From assembly GCF_003590855.1 (NCBI RefSeq), contig NZ_QYUP01000154.1:1-48464 (forward strand): DNA of 48,464 bases, written 5' to 3'. Under the pieces are notes generated by a model. That model did no database searches. It was not told where the DNA came from and was given only the letters and a program-made list of their open reading frames with translations. The DNA is from Massilia cavernae (GTDB lineage Bacteria > Pseudomonadota > Gammaproteobacteria > Burkholderiales > Burkholderiaceae_D). The translations under genes and the position numbers were made by a program. Numbering within the stretch: position 1 is the first letter of the stretch; each line of letters begins with the position of its first letter. This document shows positions 18,101 through 28,949 of this stretch, in pieces.

Positions 18101-20635
18101 CAGCGTTCGGTGCGAGGCTTCAGCGCTTCGGGGTCCCGGACGCTGCGGTTCATGGCGCATTTCGCCGGAAACCTGGTCAGGCAGGCGCGTTAGTTCATCG
18201 GGCTCGGCGAGCGTAATGTTATACAGCGGCAGCGGTGGCCAGGTTCGCGCCGATCCGCTTCATGTTGTCCTCGAGCGGCGCCGCAGGCGGTGCGTGCCGG
18301 GGGGAACCGATCACGTTGCGACGGCGGCCGGGCGCGCGGTTTCAGGCGGCGGAGCGCTTCGACCAGGCTCGGGCCAGCTCGAACGCGCCGCATCTCCTGC
18401 ACGCGGGCGGCGGCAAGCACCGCGCCTTTTGCGCCCGTGGCGGCGCGAGAAAGGCCTTCGATCGCCGAGCTGGTCCACCCAGGCCGCTCTCGCCGCGGCA
18501 TGCGACAAGCAGGGCAAGCAGGTCTCGCTGGCTGCGCGGGCTTCAGACAGCCACACGTTCATCACGCGCTCGACTGCGGCGGCGGCATCGGCAAAGCTGT
18601 CCAGGCCGACCATGCGGCCGCTGCCCTTTAGCGTGTGGAAGGAGCGGCGCAGCAGCGTCAGCGTTTCCTGGTTCGACGGTTCGCCGCGCGCAGCAGGCAG
18701 CGTGGCGTGGACGAAGGCCAGCACTTCCTGCGCTTCGCCGATGAAGATCTCCAGCAGTTCGGCTTCGATCGCGGCGTCGCCCTGCGGCGTCGCCTCCGGC
18801 TCCGGCTCGGCTGGTTCGGCTGCATGCGCCTCGGCATGCGCCTCGGCAGGCGCAGGTGCGGCCTGGATCTCCTCGGCCTCCTGGTCGAACGGGGTATCGG
18901 CGACCGGAGCCTTTTCGAACGGCACCGGGCGGAACATGCCTTCCTGCTGGTCGAACTCGAAACGCTCGCGCGCGTCGTCGACGTTCTGGCCCAGCATGTC
19001 GGTAAAGAAGCCGAGCGCGCCCACGTTCCGGGCGATGTTCTGCAGCGACGCGGTTTCCGCCGCGGGATCGGAATCGTCGCCGGCGGCCAACGCAGCCACG
19101 CGCGTGCGCACATGGGCGGCGGCGCGCATCGCGGCATCCTGGTCGAGCACCGCCAGTGCGCCGTACAGCTGGTGCAGCACAGGGTCGATCTGGGCCAGCG
19201 TCGGCCGGCGCGAAGCGTCGGCGTAGTAATCGTCGAGCACCTTCTCGACCTGGCGCAGCCCTGCTTTCAGTTCGCCCGCCACCACGGCCACGGTCTGGCC
19301 CTGCTGGATCTGGCGCGACAGGTCGCCCTGCCACTCGGGCGCGGCCGGCGGCGTTTCGCCGGCGGCCAGCGCCAGCAGGCGCGCGCCGACCACTTCGGCC
19401 TGCGCTTCGAAGCCGGGCGGCAGCTGGCGGATCTGGTCCAGTCCATGTTCGACGAACAGCAGCGCGGTCGCCATCTCGAGGCCGAATTGCTCGCTGCGGC
19501 CGGATGCCAGGGAATCCTTGGCTACCCGTCCCAGCTCGCGCAGCAGCTGCGCCAGCGCCGCGGCGCCGAGGCGCGCGCTGGCGTCTTCCAGCACCAGCAA
19601 CGCATTCTCGAAACCCGATTCCAGCGCCGGATCGATCCCGGCCGCCACCTTGTCCCAGGTGGACTGCGCCTGCGCCAGCGCTTCGCGCGCTTCCTTCAGT
19701 GCCTGGGCGTCGATGCGGCCGTAGCGGCGCGCGTCGTAGTCGGCCGGCACCATGCCGTCGAGGCGGTAGGCGCGGCGCAGCGGCCGCGCCGTTTCCAGCG
19801 GTTCGGGCGCGGCCGCGATGAAGAACAGCGCGTCGCGCAGCATCGCTTCGGGCAGGCTGCCCTGTCCCTGCGACAGGCGCCGCATCTGCAGGTTGATCAG
19901 GCCGAACAGCTGCTTGACGTACAGGTCGCCGGCCAGCTGGCCGGCTGCCGCCAGTTCCGCGAAGCTGCGCATCGCCAGCCAGAAGCTGCGCGCGGCGGGA
20001 TCCTGCTGCGCTTCCTCGACTTCCGCGACTGCCTGCGCCATCACGCTGGCGTGGCTGCGGCGGGTGGCTTCATCGCTGCTTTTCAGGAAAGGCAGCAGGT
20101 TCTTTTCGAAACGCGCGCGGGCCGCGGCGTAGTCGGGCGCGGCGCCGGGCGCGCGCGCCGGCAGCGCCACCGGCGCCGACAGGTCGGTGAACAGCAGGTC
20201 GGACGGATGAATGCGCCCGGCGTCCAGCAGCGCCAGCACGTCGCGGTAGTAGGGGAACAGGCGGGCCGGCTGCGGCGGCGCGCCGGACAACAGCTCCTCG
20301 AGGTATTCGATCACGGCCTGGTACAGGCCGGCCACCGCCTGCGCGCCGGCGGCGTCGCATGGCAGGGTGCCGTCGCGGAAACGCCCCAGCGCCTCCTCGG
20401 CGGCCTGGGTCAGCGTGCCGACGCCGTCGACGTCGACCATCTGCAGCGCGCCGTGGGCCTGGTGCAGGTGGGCGCGCGCGTGCTGCAGCGACGTGGCCTG
20501 GCCGTCGCGGCCGCGGGTGGCCGCTTCCAGCAGCGCATCGCGCGAACGCACCAGCGCATCGCGGATTTCGCTCATGACCCAGGACAGCGGCCCGGTGTCG
20601 AAGCGCGGTGCGTGCGAAGAATCAGTCATGGTCAT
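15177..20635 (-). pseudogene. chpA: ChpA/PilL hybrid histidine kinase of the Pil-Chp system, broken near 18 kb
   Basis: CheA-like kinase controlling type IV pilus twitching. The N-terminal piece (20635 to about 18480, MTMTDSSHAPRFD) holds a FimL-like helical region and an Hpt domain with HTLKGSGRM (His near residue 665). The C-terminal piece (about 17930 to 15177) has an Hpt domain with HTVKGSARM, the dimerisation helix, and an ATPase with LLRNAIVHGIEAR and GRGVGMDVV. A CheW-like domain and a receiver follow (MLVDIEMPRMDG). Between them, several indels in 17.93-18.48 kb scramble another Hpt-like segment. Fragments such as LPDQVSGEMRHEPQRP and ELAHALEW are recognisable in three frames. Restored length is about 1820 residues. 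It may be intact in the organism. Confidence 0.9.
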
Positions 20636-20666
20636 GCTAGCCTTGAACAGTCAGGGTGTGCGCGGT

Positions 20667-23000
20667 TCACGCAGCGATGCGGAAGCGCGACACCGAATTT
20701 TTCAGCTCCTGTGCCAGCACGCTGAGCTGGCGAATCGATTGGGCGGTCTGCTGGGTGCCGTCCTGGGTATGTTCGGTCACCGACAGGATCTGCTGCATGT
20801 TGTGGGCGACGCCGTTAGCCGACGTGGCCTGCAGTTCGGTTGCGAACGAAATCCCCTGGATCAGCTCCGCAAGGCGGTTCGAGACGCGCGAAATGTCCGA
20901 CAGCGCGGCGCCCGCCGCATCCGACAGCCTGGCTCCCTCGACCACGCCCTGGGTCGATTTTTCCATCGCGGCCACCGCGTCATGGGTGTCGGTCTGAATG
21001 GTGCGCACCAGCGCGCCGATCTGCTTGGCTGCTTCGGCCGAACGTTCCGCCAGCCGCTGCACCTCTTCCGCAACCACCGAGAAGCCGCGTCCCGCTTCGC
21101 CGGCCGACGCGGCCTGGATCGCCGCGTTCAGCGCCAGCACGTTGGTCTGTTCGGTAATGTCGGAAATCAGCTCGGTGATCTCGCCGATCTCCTGCGACGA
21201 TTCGCCCAGGCGCTTGATGCGCTTGGAGGTTTCCTGGATCTGCTCGCGGATCTCGTGCATGCCCTTGATGGCGTTTTCCACCGCGGTCGAACCCTGCTGG
21301 GCCGCGGCCACCGACTGGCGCGCCACGTCGGCCGATTCGTTGGCGGAGCGCGACACGTCGTTGATCTCGCCCGCCATGCGCAGGACGGTGGACGACGCGT
21401 CCTGGATCTCGCGCGATTGCTGTTCGGTCGCGTTCAGCAGTTCGCTGGAAATGTCCTGCGCATTGGTCGATGCCGAGGTCACCTGCTCGGCGGTCGCGGT
21501 GACGCGCTCGACCAGCCCGCGCAGTTCTTCCACGGTGTAGTTGACCGAGTCTGCGATCGCGCCGGTGATGTCTTCCGACACCGTGGCGTGCACCGTCAAG
21601 TCGCCGTCCGCCACTTCCTGCAGTTCGTTCATCAGGCGCAAAATCGCGGCCTGGTTCTGTTCGTTGGTGGCCTTGGCCTCTTCTTCCTTGGCCTGCGCCA
21701 TCAGGCGCATCGCTTCGGCTTCCTGGCGGCGCTGGTCGGCGCCACGGGTACGGATGCGCGAGTCCTGCAGCATCACGCGGCTGACGCTGCCCGCGACCAT
21801 CAGCGTGAACACCGACGACACCACCAGCACCCATAGCCAGATGTTGGCCGAATCCTGGTCGCTGCGGAAGCCGCCCTGCAGGTCGGACAGCAGCTTGCGG
21901 ACCTCTTCGTTCTCGTAGAAGATCGACTGTTCGGCGGCCTTGGCGGCGGCGAACTTCGGCAGGTCCCGCAGGACCGACGTCATCAGCGGCTGGTAGGCGT
22001 CGAAGGTCGTCTTCAGCTGCACGACCTTGTCGCGGGTGTCGGCGTCGCGCACCGGCGACAGCTGCATCTGCGCGTTCCCGTTCAGGAAGCCGTCGATGGT
22101 GTTGCGCACCACGGTGATGTCGCGGCCCAGCTGAAACGCGGTCTCGGAGCGAATGCCGGCGGCGGTCAGGAACTCGCCCGAGCTGCGCGCCATGCGCTGG
22201 GTCAGCATCATCAGGCGGCCCAGCGCGGCCAGTTCGCGGGCGCTGCCGCCCGACTGCATTTTTGCGTTCAGCAGCTCTTCGCTCAGCGACAGCAGCTGCG
22301 GCGACAGTGTGTCGAGCTGCTTGAAGGTCTTCTCGAAGCCGGTCAGCTCGGGCTTCATCTTCAGGATGGTGCCGGCCGCGTTGTCGGAACTGACCCATTT
22401 GGCGCGCACCGCCGCCAGCGGCTTGTTCATGCTGCCTGGGGCCGCGGGAATGGCCTGGCCGGCGTACTCGCCGCCGCGCGACAGCAGGTTCAGGTCGCGC
22501 GTCAGCATGGCGCGGCTCTCCTGCAGCTGGTCGAAGGAGGCGGCATTGCCCTGCACCGCGTTCGGTGCGGCCTTGCCGATACGCTGCGAGTGCATCAGCG
22601 CGTCACTGGCGATCTGGGTCTGGGCCGACGCCACCTCGTTGCTGGCGGCGTTGCGCCACAGCGCGAAAATGGTGACCAGGATGCCGGCGCCGAACACCAT
22701 CAGCAGGATGCGCAGCTGGCGCGGCAGCGACAGGTGGCCGATGAAAGGCAGCGGGTTGTCGAGCGTATCGTCGCCTTCCAGCGTCGCGCCGCGCTTGCGG
22801 CGGATGGCGCCGCCGATACTGAGCGGGCTGGCGTCGTCGGCGGCGTCCGGCTGCATGGGAGCTTCCGCCGCCGGCGTGGGCTGCGCTGCGGCTTCCAGCG
22901 GCGCCGGGCCGGCGCCGGTTTCAGGCTCCGCCAATACCGCTACGGCGTCATGCTTTTCCTCGGAGAGAACTCCGGCTGAACCTTTCCACGCAAATCCCAT
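20667..23000 (-). CDS. pilJ: PilJ, methyl-accepting chemotaxis protein of the Pil-Chp system
   Basis: The 777-residue transducer that senses signals for twitching motility and drives ChpA. An unusually long Pro/Ala-rich cytoplasmic N-terminus (about 95 residues) precedes the first membrane segment ([20 protein letters not shown]). A periplasmic type IV pili MCP domain (about 115-380) follows, then the second membrane segment ([20 protein letters not shown]) and a HAMP-like region. The signalling hairpin has its tip at [33 protein letters not shown] (near residue 625). The start at 23000 has GGGAG five bases upstream. It sits between pilI and chpA. Confidence 0.94.
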   Translation of the reverse strand: MGFAWKGSAGVLSEEKHDAVAVLAEPETGAGPAPLEAAAQPTPAAEAPMQPDAADDASPLSIGGAIRRKRGATLEGDDTLDNPLPFIGHLSLPRQLRILLMVFGAGILVTIFALWRNAASNEVASAQTQIASDALMHSQRIGKAAPNAVQGNAASFDQLQESRAMLTRDLNLLSRGGEYAGQAIPAAPGSMNKPLAAVRAKWVSSDNAAGTILKMKPELTGFEKTFKQLDTLSPQLLSLSEELLNAKMQSGGSARELAALGRLMMLTQRMARSSGEFLTAAGIRSETAFQLGRDITVVRNTIDGFLNGNAQMQLSPVRDADTRDKVVQLKTTFDAYQPLMTSVLRDLPKFAAAKAAEQSIFYENEEVRKLLSDLQGGFRSDQDSANIWLWVLVVSSVFTLMVAGSVSRVMLQDSRIRTRGADQRRQEAEAMRLMAQAKEEEAKATNEQNQAAILRLMNELQEVADGDLTVHATVSEDITGAIADSVNYTVEELRGLVERVTATAEQVTSASTNAQDISSELLNATEQQSREIQDASSTVLRMAGEINDVSRSANESADVARQSVAAAQQGSTAVENAIKGMHEIREQIQETSKRIKRLGESSQEIGEITELISDITEQTNVLALNAAIQAASAGEAGRGFSVVAEEVQRLAERSAEAAKQIGALVRTIQTDTHDAVAAMEKSTQGVVEGARLSDAAGAALSDISRVSNRLAELIQGISFATELQATSANGVAHNMQQILSVTEHTQDGTQQTAQSIRQLSVLAQELKNSVSRFRIAA

Positions 23001-23069
23001 TACAGCTCCCCATCCCTAATAAGCGGCCGCTATCTGTGCGGCCTTCAGTGTTGCTTGTTGATCGATGAA

Positions 23070-23633
23070 TCAGGCTGCGCCCACGTGCAGGAAGCGCGGC
23101 TCGCGTGTCAGTTCGGCCAGGTCGAGCGGCGTCCATTCGTTGCCTTCGCCGTCGCGCAGGCGTTCGCCGGCCGCTTCCATGCCCGCCGCCTGGCGCAGGC
23201 CGAGCACGCGCGTCACCAGCAGGCCGCAGTTGAAGCCAAGGCCGGCCGCGAAGGTCAGCACCCGGCTGCCCGGAGCGGCGGACGATTCGCCTGCGTCGAG
23301 GTAGCGCGCATAGTCGATGATGCCAACCAGGTTGCCGCGGATGTTGGACAGCCCCAGGTACCAGGGCTGGGTCAGGGGCACCGGGCACACCGTCCCGAGC
23401 GGCACGATCTCGCCGGTCTGGGCCAGGTCGACCAGGAAGCGCTCGTTCCCGATCATCACGCCCAGCTGCTGCAGGCGTGCGCCGCCGCTGGTGCGGGCGG
23501 CCTGCATCCGTTCGAGCAGCTGCTGCTGGTAGACGCGCAGGCGCTCGCGGCGCCCGGCCGGATCGCTCCGGCGCGGGCTTTCCAGGCCGGGCGTCGCCAC
23601 GCCGGCCGCCGCGCCCTCGTCGCGCACGTTCAT
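23070..23633 (-). CDS. pilI: PilI, CheW-like coupling protein
   Basis: Adapter of 187 residues expected to link PilJ to ChpA. The CheW fold is recognisable from VMIGNERFLVDLAQTGEIVPL, the LSNIRGNLVGIIDYARYL strand-turn (residues about 100-120) and a C-terminal LTREPRFLHVG. An N-terminal Arg-rich helical stretch precedes the domain. It lies 4 bases after pilH and 69 before pilJ, in the conserved Pil-Chp order. Confidence 0.93.
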   Translation of the reverse strand: MNVRDEGAAAGVATPGLESPRRSDPAGRRERLRVYQQQLLERMQAARTSGGARLQQLGVMIGNERFLVDLAQTGEIVPLGTVCPVPLTQPWYLGLSNIRGNLVGIIDYARYLDAGESSAAPGSRVLTFAAGLGFNCGLLVTRVLGLRQAAGMEAAGERLRDGEGNEWTPLDLAELTREPRFLHVGAA

Positions 23634-23637
23634 CGGA

Positions 23638-24006
23638 TCAGGCGCCGAGGCTGGCGATGCGCGCCAGCAGCTGGGCCGGGTCGACCGGCTTGACCAGGTA
23701 GTCCCTGGCGCCCTGGCGCAAGCCCCAGATGCGGTCGGTCTCCTGGTTCTTGCTGCTGCAGATAATGATGGGGACGTCCGCCAGTTCCGGGTCGCGCGCG
23801 ATGGCGCGGGTCACCTGGAAGCCGTTCGCTCCCGGCATGACCACGTCCATCAGGATCAGCTCCGGCTTGTCTTCCTTGATCCGGGCCAGTGCTTCCTCGC
23901 CGTTGTCGGCGGTGGTGACGGTGAAGCCGTTGCGCACCAGGATGTCGGTCAGGTAATAGCGTTCGGTCGGCGAATCGTCGACGATGAGGATTTTTTGAAT
24001 GGCCAA
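23638..24006 (-). CDS. pilH: PilH, single-domain response regulator
   Basis: CheY-like receiver (122 residues) phosphorylated by ChpA; in Pseudomonas PilH is tied to pilus retraction and acts as a phosphate sink. Acidic pair DD in ILIVDDSPTERYY (residues 9-10), phospho-acceptor Asp in ELILMDVVMPGANGFQ (about 54), Ser/Thr switch in IIICSSKN, and Lys in YLVKPVDPAQLL. There is no output domain. Located just after pilG. Confidence 0.95.
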   Translation of the reverse strand: MAIQKILIVDDSPTERYYLTDILVRNGFTVTTADNGEEALARIKEDKPELILMDVVMPGANGFQVTRAIARDPELADVPIIICSSKNQETDRIWGLRQGARDYLVKPVDPAQLLARIASLGA

Positions 24007-24031
24007 GGGGCGCTCCGGGATTCGTATCGGT

Positions 24032-24436
24032 TCAAGACTGGGCAGGGACGGCGGCCGTATGCTCGCGCACCGCGGCCAGCAGGCTGTCCTTGCTGAATGG
24101 TTTGGTCAGGTAGGCGCTCGAGCCGACCATGGCGCCGCGCGCGCGGTCGAACAGGCCGTCCTTCGAGGACAGCATCACCACCGGGGTGGCGTGGAAGCGC
24201 GCGCTCTTCTTGATCAGGGCGCAGGTCTGGTAGCCATCCAGGCGCGGCATCAGGATGTCGCAAAACACCAGCGCCGGATGGTGATCGTTGATCTTGGCCA
24301 GGGCGTCGAAGCCGTCTTCGGCCAGCACCACCTGGTATCCTGCCTGGCCAAGGAAAATCTCGGCGGATCGGCGAATCGTACTGCTGTCGTCGATTACCAT
24401 GATTTTCAGGGCTGTCGGTTGCGGCGATGTCGTCAT
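24032..24436 (-). CDS. pilG: PilG, single-domain response regulator
   Basis: CheY-like receiver (134 residues) that promotes pilus extension in the Pil-Chp pathway. Acidic pair in IMVIDDSSTIRRSAEIFL, acceptor Asp in LVFCDILMPRLDGYQTC, VVMLSSKDG switch region and conserved Lys in YLTKPFSKDSLL. I start at 24436 (MTTSPQP); a longer frame from 24493 adds 19 residues not typical of PilG. It is the first pil gene of the cluster, downstream of rubredoxin. Confidence 0.95.
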   Translation of the reverse strand: MTTSPQPTALKIMVIDDSSTIRRSAEIFLGQAGYQVVLAEDGFDALAKINDHHPALVFCDILMPRLDGYQTCALIKKSARFHATPVVMLSSKDGLFDRARGAMVGSSAYLTKPFSKDSLLAAVREHTAAVPAQS

Positions 24437-24611
24437 ATTCGGTTCACTCGGCTGATGCAGCAAGATACCATAGGGCAACGCCGTTGTGCGCATATGTGTT
24501 GCAGCACGTCAACTTATATGGAACCACGATGGCTGCACGACGTTGCTGGTACGCGGATGCGGCCTCGGCGGCAGCCCGCTTATCCGCCGTACAGGGCGCC
24601 GCTCCCGGCCG

Positions 24612-24803
24612 TCAGATATCGGTCATTTCAAAGTCGTCCTTGCGGGCGCCGCATTCCGGGCAGGTCCAGTTCATCGGGACGTCGGCCCAGCGGGTGCCGG
24701 GGGCGATGCCCTCTTCCGGCGCGCCTGCCGCTTCATCGTATACCCAGCCGCAAATCAGGCACATCCAGGTCTGATAGGCGACGGTTGATTCTTTGCTACT
24801 CAC
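24612..24803 (-). CDS. Rubredoxin
   Basis: Small iron-sulfur electron carrier (63 residues) with a single iron bound by four cysteines, seen as WMCLICGWVYDEAAG and WTCPECGARKDDFE (two Cys-x-x-Cys knuckles). It lies 175 bases upstream of pilG on the same strand and divergent from the thiD-like gene. In many betaproteobacteria a rubredoxin lies between thiD/hemL and pilG, so the linkage is conserved. A functional tie to pili is unproven. Confidence 0.96.
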   Translation of the reverse strand: MSSKESTVAYQTWMCLICGWVYDEAAGAPEEGIAPGTRWADVPMNWTCPECGARKDDFEMTDI

Positions 24804-24859
24804 GTTGTTGATCCTTCTATCTAGTAAAATGCCGAATCAGGTATCTTAATCTACCCGCC

Positions 24860-25693
24860 GTGCAAAACCAATCTCCACCTCTCATCCTGTGCTTCGGCGT
24901 CTCCGATCCGATCGGCGCAACAGGCATCCAGTCCGACCTCGCGTGCTTCGCCGCGCTGGGCTGCCACGGCCTGTCCGTCACCACCGGCATCTTGATCGCC
25001 GACACCGCGCGCGTCGACGACATGCACGAAATCGACTCCGGCTGGGTGATCGACCAGGCCCGGGTCCTGCTCGAGGACATGCCGGTTTCCGCCTTCAAGG
25101 TTGGCCCTTTGGCAAGCGTCGAGCAGGTGGCGGCGGTGGCCGAAATCGTGTCCGACTACCCGCACATCCCGCTGGTGCTCGATCCCTTCATGTCCGGCCT
25201 TCCCGATTCCGGCCTGCTGGACGACGACATGCTGACCGCGGTGCGCCAGATCCTGGTGCCGCAGGCGACGATGCTGCTGCTGTCGCAGGTCGAACTGGCG
25301 CGCATGGCCGAAACCTGGCGCGAGACGCCCGGCGCCGTGGCCGAGCACGTGGCCGAACTGACCGGCACCGGCTGCGCCTACGTGCTGGTGACCGGCACCG
25401 AGGCGCCGCGCGGCACGCTGGCCAATACCCTGTTCAACGACGAAGGCGTGGTGGCCAGCTACAGCACGCCGCTCCTGCCCGGCCCCTTCATTGGCGCCGG
25501 CAGCACCATCTCGGGCGCGCTGGCGGCACTGCTGGCGGCCCAAACCGAGCCGCTGCAGGCGGCGCGGCAGGCCCAGGACTTCGCCGCAGGCGCGCTGGCC
25601 AATGCCCAGCGCTTCGGCATGGGCAAGCTGGTGCCCAACAAGTTTTTCGCATCGGCCCAGGCGGCCGCGACTCCAACCCAAAACATCGAGTAA
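24860..25693 (+). CDS. thiD: ThiD-like hydroxymethylpyrimidine/phosphomethylpyrimidine kinase
   Basis: PfkB-superfamily (ribokinase-fold) kinase expected to phosphorylate HMP and HMP-phosphate for thiamine synthesis. It has 277 residues from a GTG at 24860; no better ATG is available. Recognisable are DPIGATGIQSDLACFAALG (substrate region), VPLVLDPFMSG-like PLVLDPFMSGLPDSGLL, and a C-terminal GAGSTISGALAALLAA anion-hole segment where typical ThiD has GTGCT. These substitutions make it a divergent ThiD, so exact substrate is less sure. It ends 3 bases before hemL and is probably cotranscribed with it. Confidence 0.82.
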   Translation: MQNQSPPLILCFGVSDPIGATGIQSDLACFAALGCHGLSVTTGILIADTARVDDMHEIDSGWVIDQARVLLEDMPVSAFKVGPLASVEQVAAVAEIVSDYPHIPLVLDPFMSGLPDSGLLDDDMLTAVRQILVPQATMLLLSQVELARMAETWRETPGAVAEHVAELTGTGCAYVLVTGTEAPRGTLANTLFNDEGVVASYSTPLLPGPFIGAGSTISGALAALLAAQTEPLQAARQAQDFAAGALANAQRFGMGKLVPNKFFASAQAAATPTQNIE

Positions 25694-25696
25694 TCC

Positions 25697-26989
<1,293 letters not shown>

Positions 26990-26998
26990 TCCGGCGCC

Positions 26999-27346
26999 AT
27001 GTCGGTCCAGTCCAGGAACAAGGTGCAGTGCTACGGCAGCGGCCCGGTGTCGCTACTGTTCGCGCACGGTTTCGGCTGCGACCAAAGCATGTGGCGGCTG
27101 CCCCGCGTCACCTTCCTCGCCGACCATCGCAGCGACCTGGCCCGGCCGCCCGTGCCGGCGCTGATCCTGCAGTGCAGCGACGACCCGATCGCGCCGCGCA
27201 CGGTGGGCGGCTACCTGCACCAGCACCTTCCCGGCAGCACGCTGGAGATCATCGACAACGTCGGCCATTGCCCGCACCTGAGCGCGCCGGACGCCACCGC
27301 CACGGCCATCGATGCCTTCCTGGCGCTGGTACTGGAGCGCCAATGA
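26999..27346 (+). pseudogene. RsbQ-like alpha/beta hydrolase with its central part deleted
   Basis: The N-terminus (VQCYGSGPVSLLFAHGFGCDQSMWRL) and C-terminus (RVTFLADHRSDLA, ILQCSDDPIAP, IDNVGHCPHLSAP) match the stress-signalling hydrolase RsbQ. The middle roughly 150 residues are missing at one joint (near 27103). The lost part includes the nucleophile serine (GHS) and the cap region. The acid Asp and catalytic His remain. The frame is preserved across the joint, giving a 115-residue protein that should lack hydrolase activity. It overlaps the following sensor kinase by 4 bases (ATGA), the usual RsbQ-sensor partnership. I call it a remnant. Confidence 0.72.
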
Positions 27347-28857
27347 TGGGCGCGTGTCCGCCCGATGACGCGCTCTACGAGCATGCGGCCTGCGGGCTGT
27401 TGCTGGCCGGGACGGACGGACTGATACGGCGCGCCAACGCCACGATCTGCCGCTGGCTCGGCTACGAGGCCAGCCAGCTGGTCGGCCAGGTCCGGGTCCA
27501 GGACCTGCTCACCATCGGCGGACGCCTGTTCCACCAAACCCATATCACGCCGATCCTGCAGTTGCAGGGATCGGTCGCCGAAGTCCAGGTCGAAATGCGC
27601 CACCGCGACGACACGCGCATACCGCTGTTGATCAATATCGTGCGGCGCCGCCACGGCGATGCCGCTTTCGACGAGTTCGCGCTGCTGGTGGCGGACGACA
27701 GGCGCGCCTACGAACGCGAACTACTGGCGGCGCGCCAGGCTGCCGAAGCCGCGCTCGAGGCGCGATACGGCGCCGAAGCCAGGCTGCACGCGCTCAACGA
27801 ACAGCTGTCGCTGGCCGACCGCAGGAAGGACGAATTCATCGCTACGCTGTCGCATGAGTTGCGCAATCCGCTCGCGCCCATGCACAGCGCACTCGAAGTG
27901 ATGAAACTGAAATCCGCCGGCTACGCCGCGCTCGAACCTGTGCTGCCGGTGTTCGAGCGCCAGCTGAATCATATGAGGCACCTGGTCGACGACCTGATGG
28001 AAATCTCGCGCATCACCCAGGGGCGCATGGAACTGCGGCGCGCGCCGCTCGACCTGGCCACGGTGGTCAGGGCGGTTGCCGCGGACGTGGCTCCGCTACT
28101 CGATGCGTCGGGCCATACGCTCACCGTGTCGCTGCCGGCCGAAGCGCTGGTGGTCGACGGCGACGCCACCAGGCTCACGCAGGTGGCCGTGAACCTGCTC
28201 ACCAACGCGGCGAAGTACACGCCGCGCGGGGGGCATATCCGGCTGGAGGCGGCCCGCCAGGACGGCGAGGCGGCCATCTCGGTGCGGGATAACGGCATCG
28301 GCATCCCGGAACGCTCGCTTGCCTCGATTTTCGATATGTTCTCGCAGCTCGAACCGGCGCTCGACCGGTCCCAGGGCGGCCTCGGGATCGGCCTGGCGCT
28401 GGTCAAGGGCATCGTCACCCTGCACGGCGGCAGCGCCCGCGCGTTCAGCGAGGGCGTGGGCCTGGGTTCGGAGTTCGTGGTGCGCCTGCCCTTGAGCGCC
28501 GCTGCCATCGTCGGCGAAACCGGCGCGCCAGGGGCAGGACGAATCGACGCCTTGCGCGTGCTGGTCGTGGACGACAATGCCGATGCGGCCGATACGCTTG
28601 CGATGGCGCTCGAACTGCTTGGCTGCGAGGCCAGGACCGTCTACACGGCGGCGGCGGGTATCGCGCAATTGACGGCGTTCGCGCCGCAGGTGGCGCTGCT
28701 CGATATCGGCCTGCCGGACATGAATGGCTACGACCTGGCGCGCCAGGTCCGCGCCCTACCGGGCGGCGCGGCGGTCATGCTGGTCGCGGCTACCGGCTGG
28801 GGCCAGTCGGCAGACAAGCAGCTCGCCATCGAAGCCGGGTTCGACCACCCCACCTGA
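27343..28857 (+). CDS. PAS sensor histidine kinase with C-terminal receiver, end frameshifted
   Basis: A 504-residue hybrid kinase as written. A PAS domain fills residues 10-105, with the RLFHQTHITPILQLQGSV type seen in RsbP-like sensors. A coiled-coil linker follows, then HisKA with DEFIATLSHELRNPLAP (phospho-His 171) and HATPase with LLTNAAKYTPRGG, DNGIGIP and GGLGIGLALVKG. The receiver has VLVVDDNADAADT and acceptor Asp in ALLDIGLPDMNGYDL. No membrane segment is seen, so it is likely cytosolic. After EAGFD near 28845 the frame breaks. Adding bases restores a Lys-Pro motif (HLTKPVDFDKLQ) and an end near 28940. Its partner is probably the RsbQ-like gene. Confidence 0.88.
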   Translation: MMGACPPDDALYEHAACGLLLAGTDGLIRRANATICRWLGYEASQLVGQVRVQDLLTIGGRLFHQTHITPILQLQGSVAEVQVEMRHRDDTRIPLLINIVRRRHGDAAFDEFALLVADDRRAYERELLAARQAAEAALEARYGAEARLHALNEQLSLADRRKDEFIATLSHELRNPLAPMHSALEVMKLKSAGYAALEPVLPVFERQLNHMRHLVDDLMEISRITQGRMELRRAPLDLATVVRAVAADVAPLLDASGHTLTVSLPAEALVVDGDATRLTQVAVNLLTNAAKYTPRGGHIRLEAARQDGEAAISVRDNGIGIPERSLASIFDMFSQLEPALDRSQGGLGIGLALVKGIVTLHGGSARAFSEGVGLGSEFVVRLPLSAAAIVGETGAPGAGRIDALRVLVVDDNADAADTLAMALELLGCEARTVYTAAAGIAQLTAFAPQVALLDIGLPDMNGYDLARQVRALPGGAAVMLVAATGWGQSADKQLAIEAGFDHPT

Positions 28858-28949
28858 CAAGCCGGTCGATTCGACAAGCTGCAATCATCCTGGCGCTTGT
28901 TGCACCGCCTGGGTGATCCACAGCCCTGGTACCGTCTGACCTGCGGCGC

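Noticed and set aside
15294..19226. 1310-codon open frame on the plus strand
   Set aside because: It is antisense to chpA, whose opposite frame has clear Hpt, kinase and receiver motifs. The long frame follows from high GC and shows His/Arg-rich sequence without domains.
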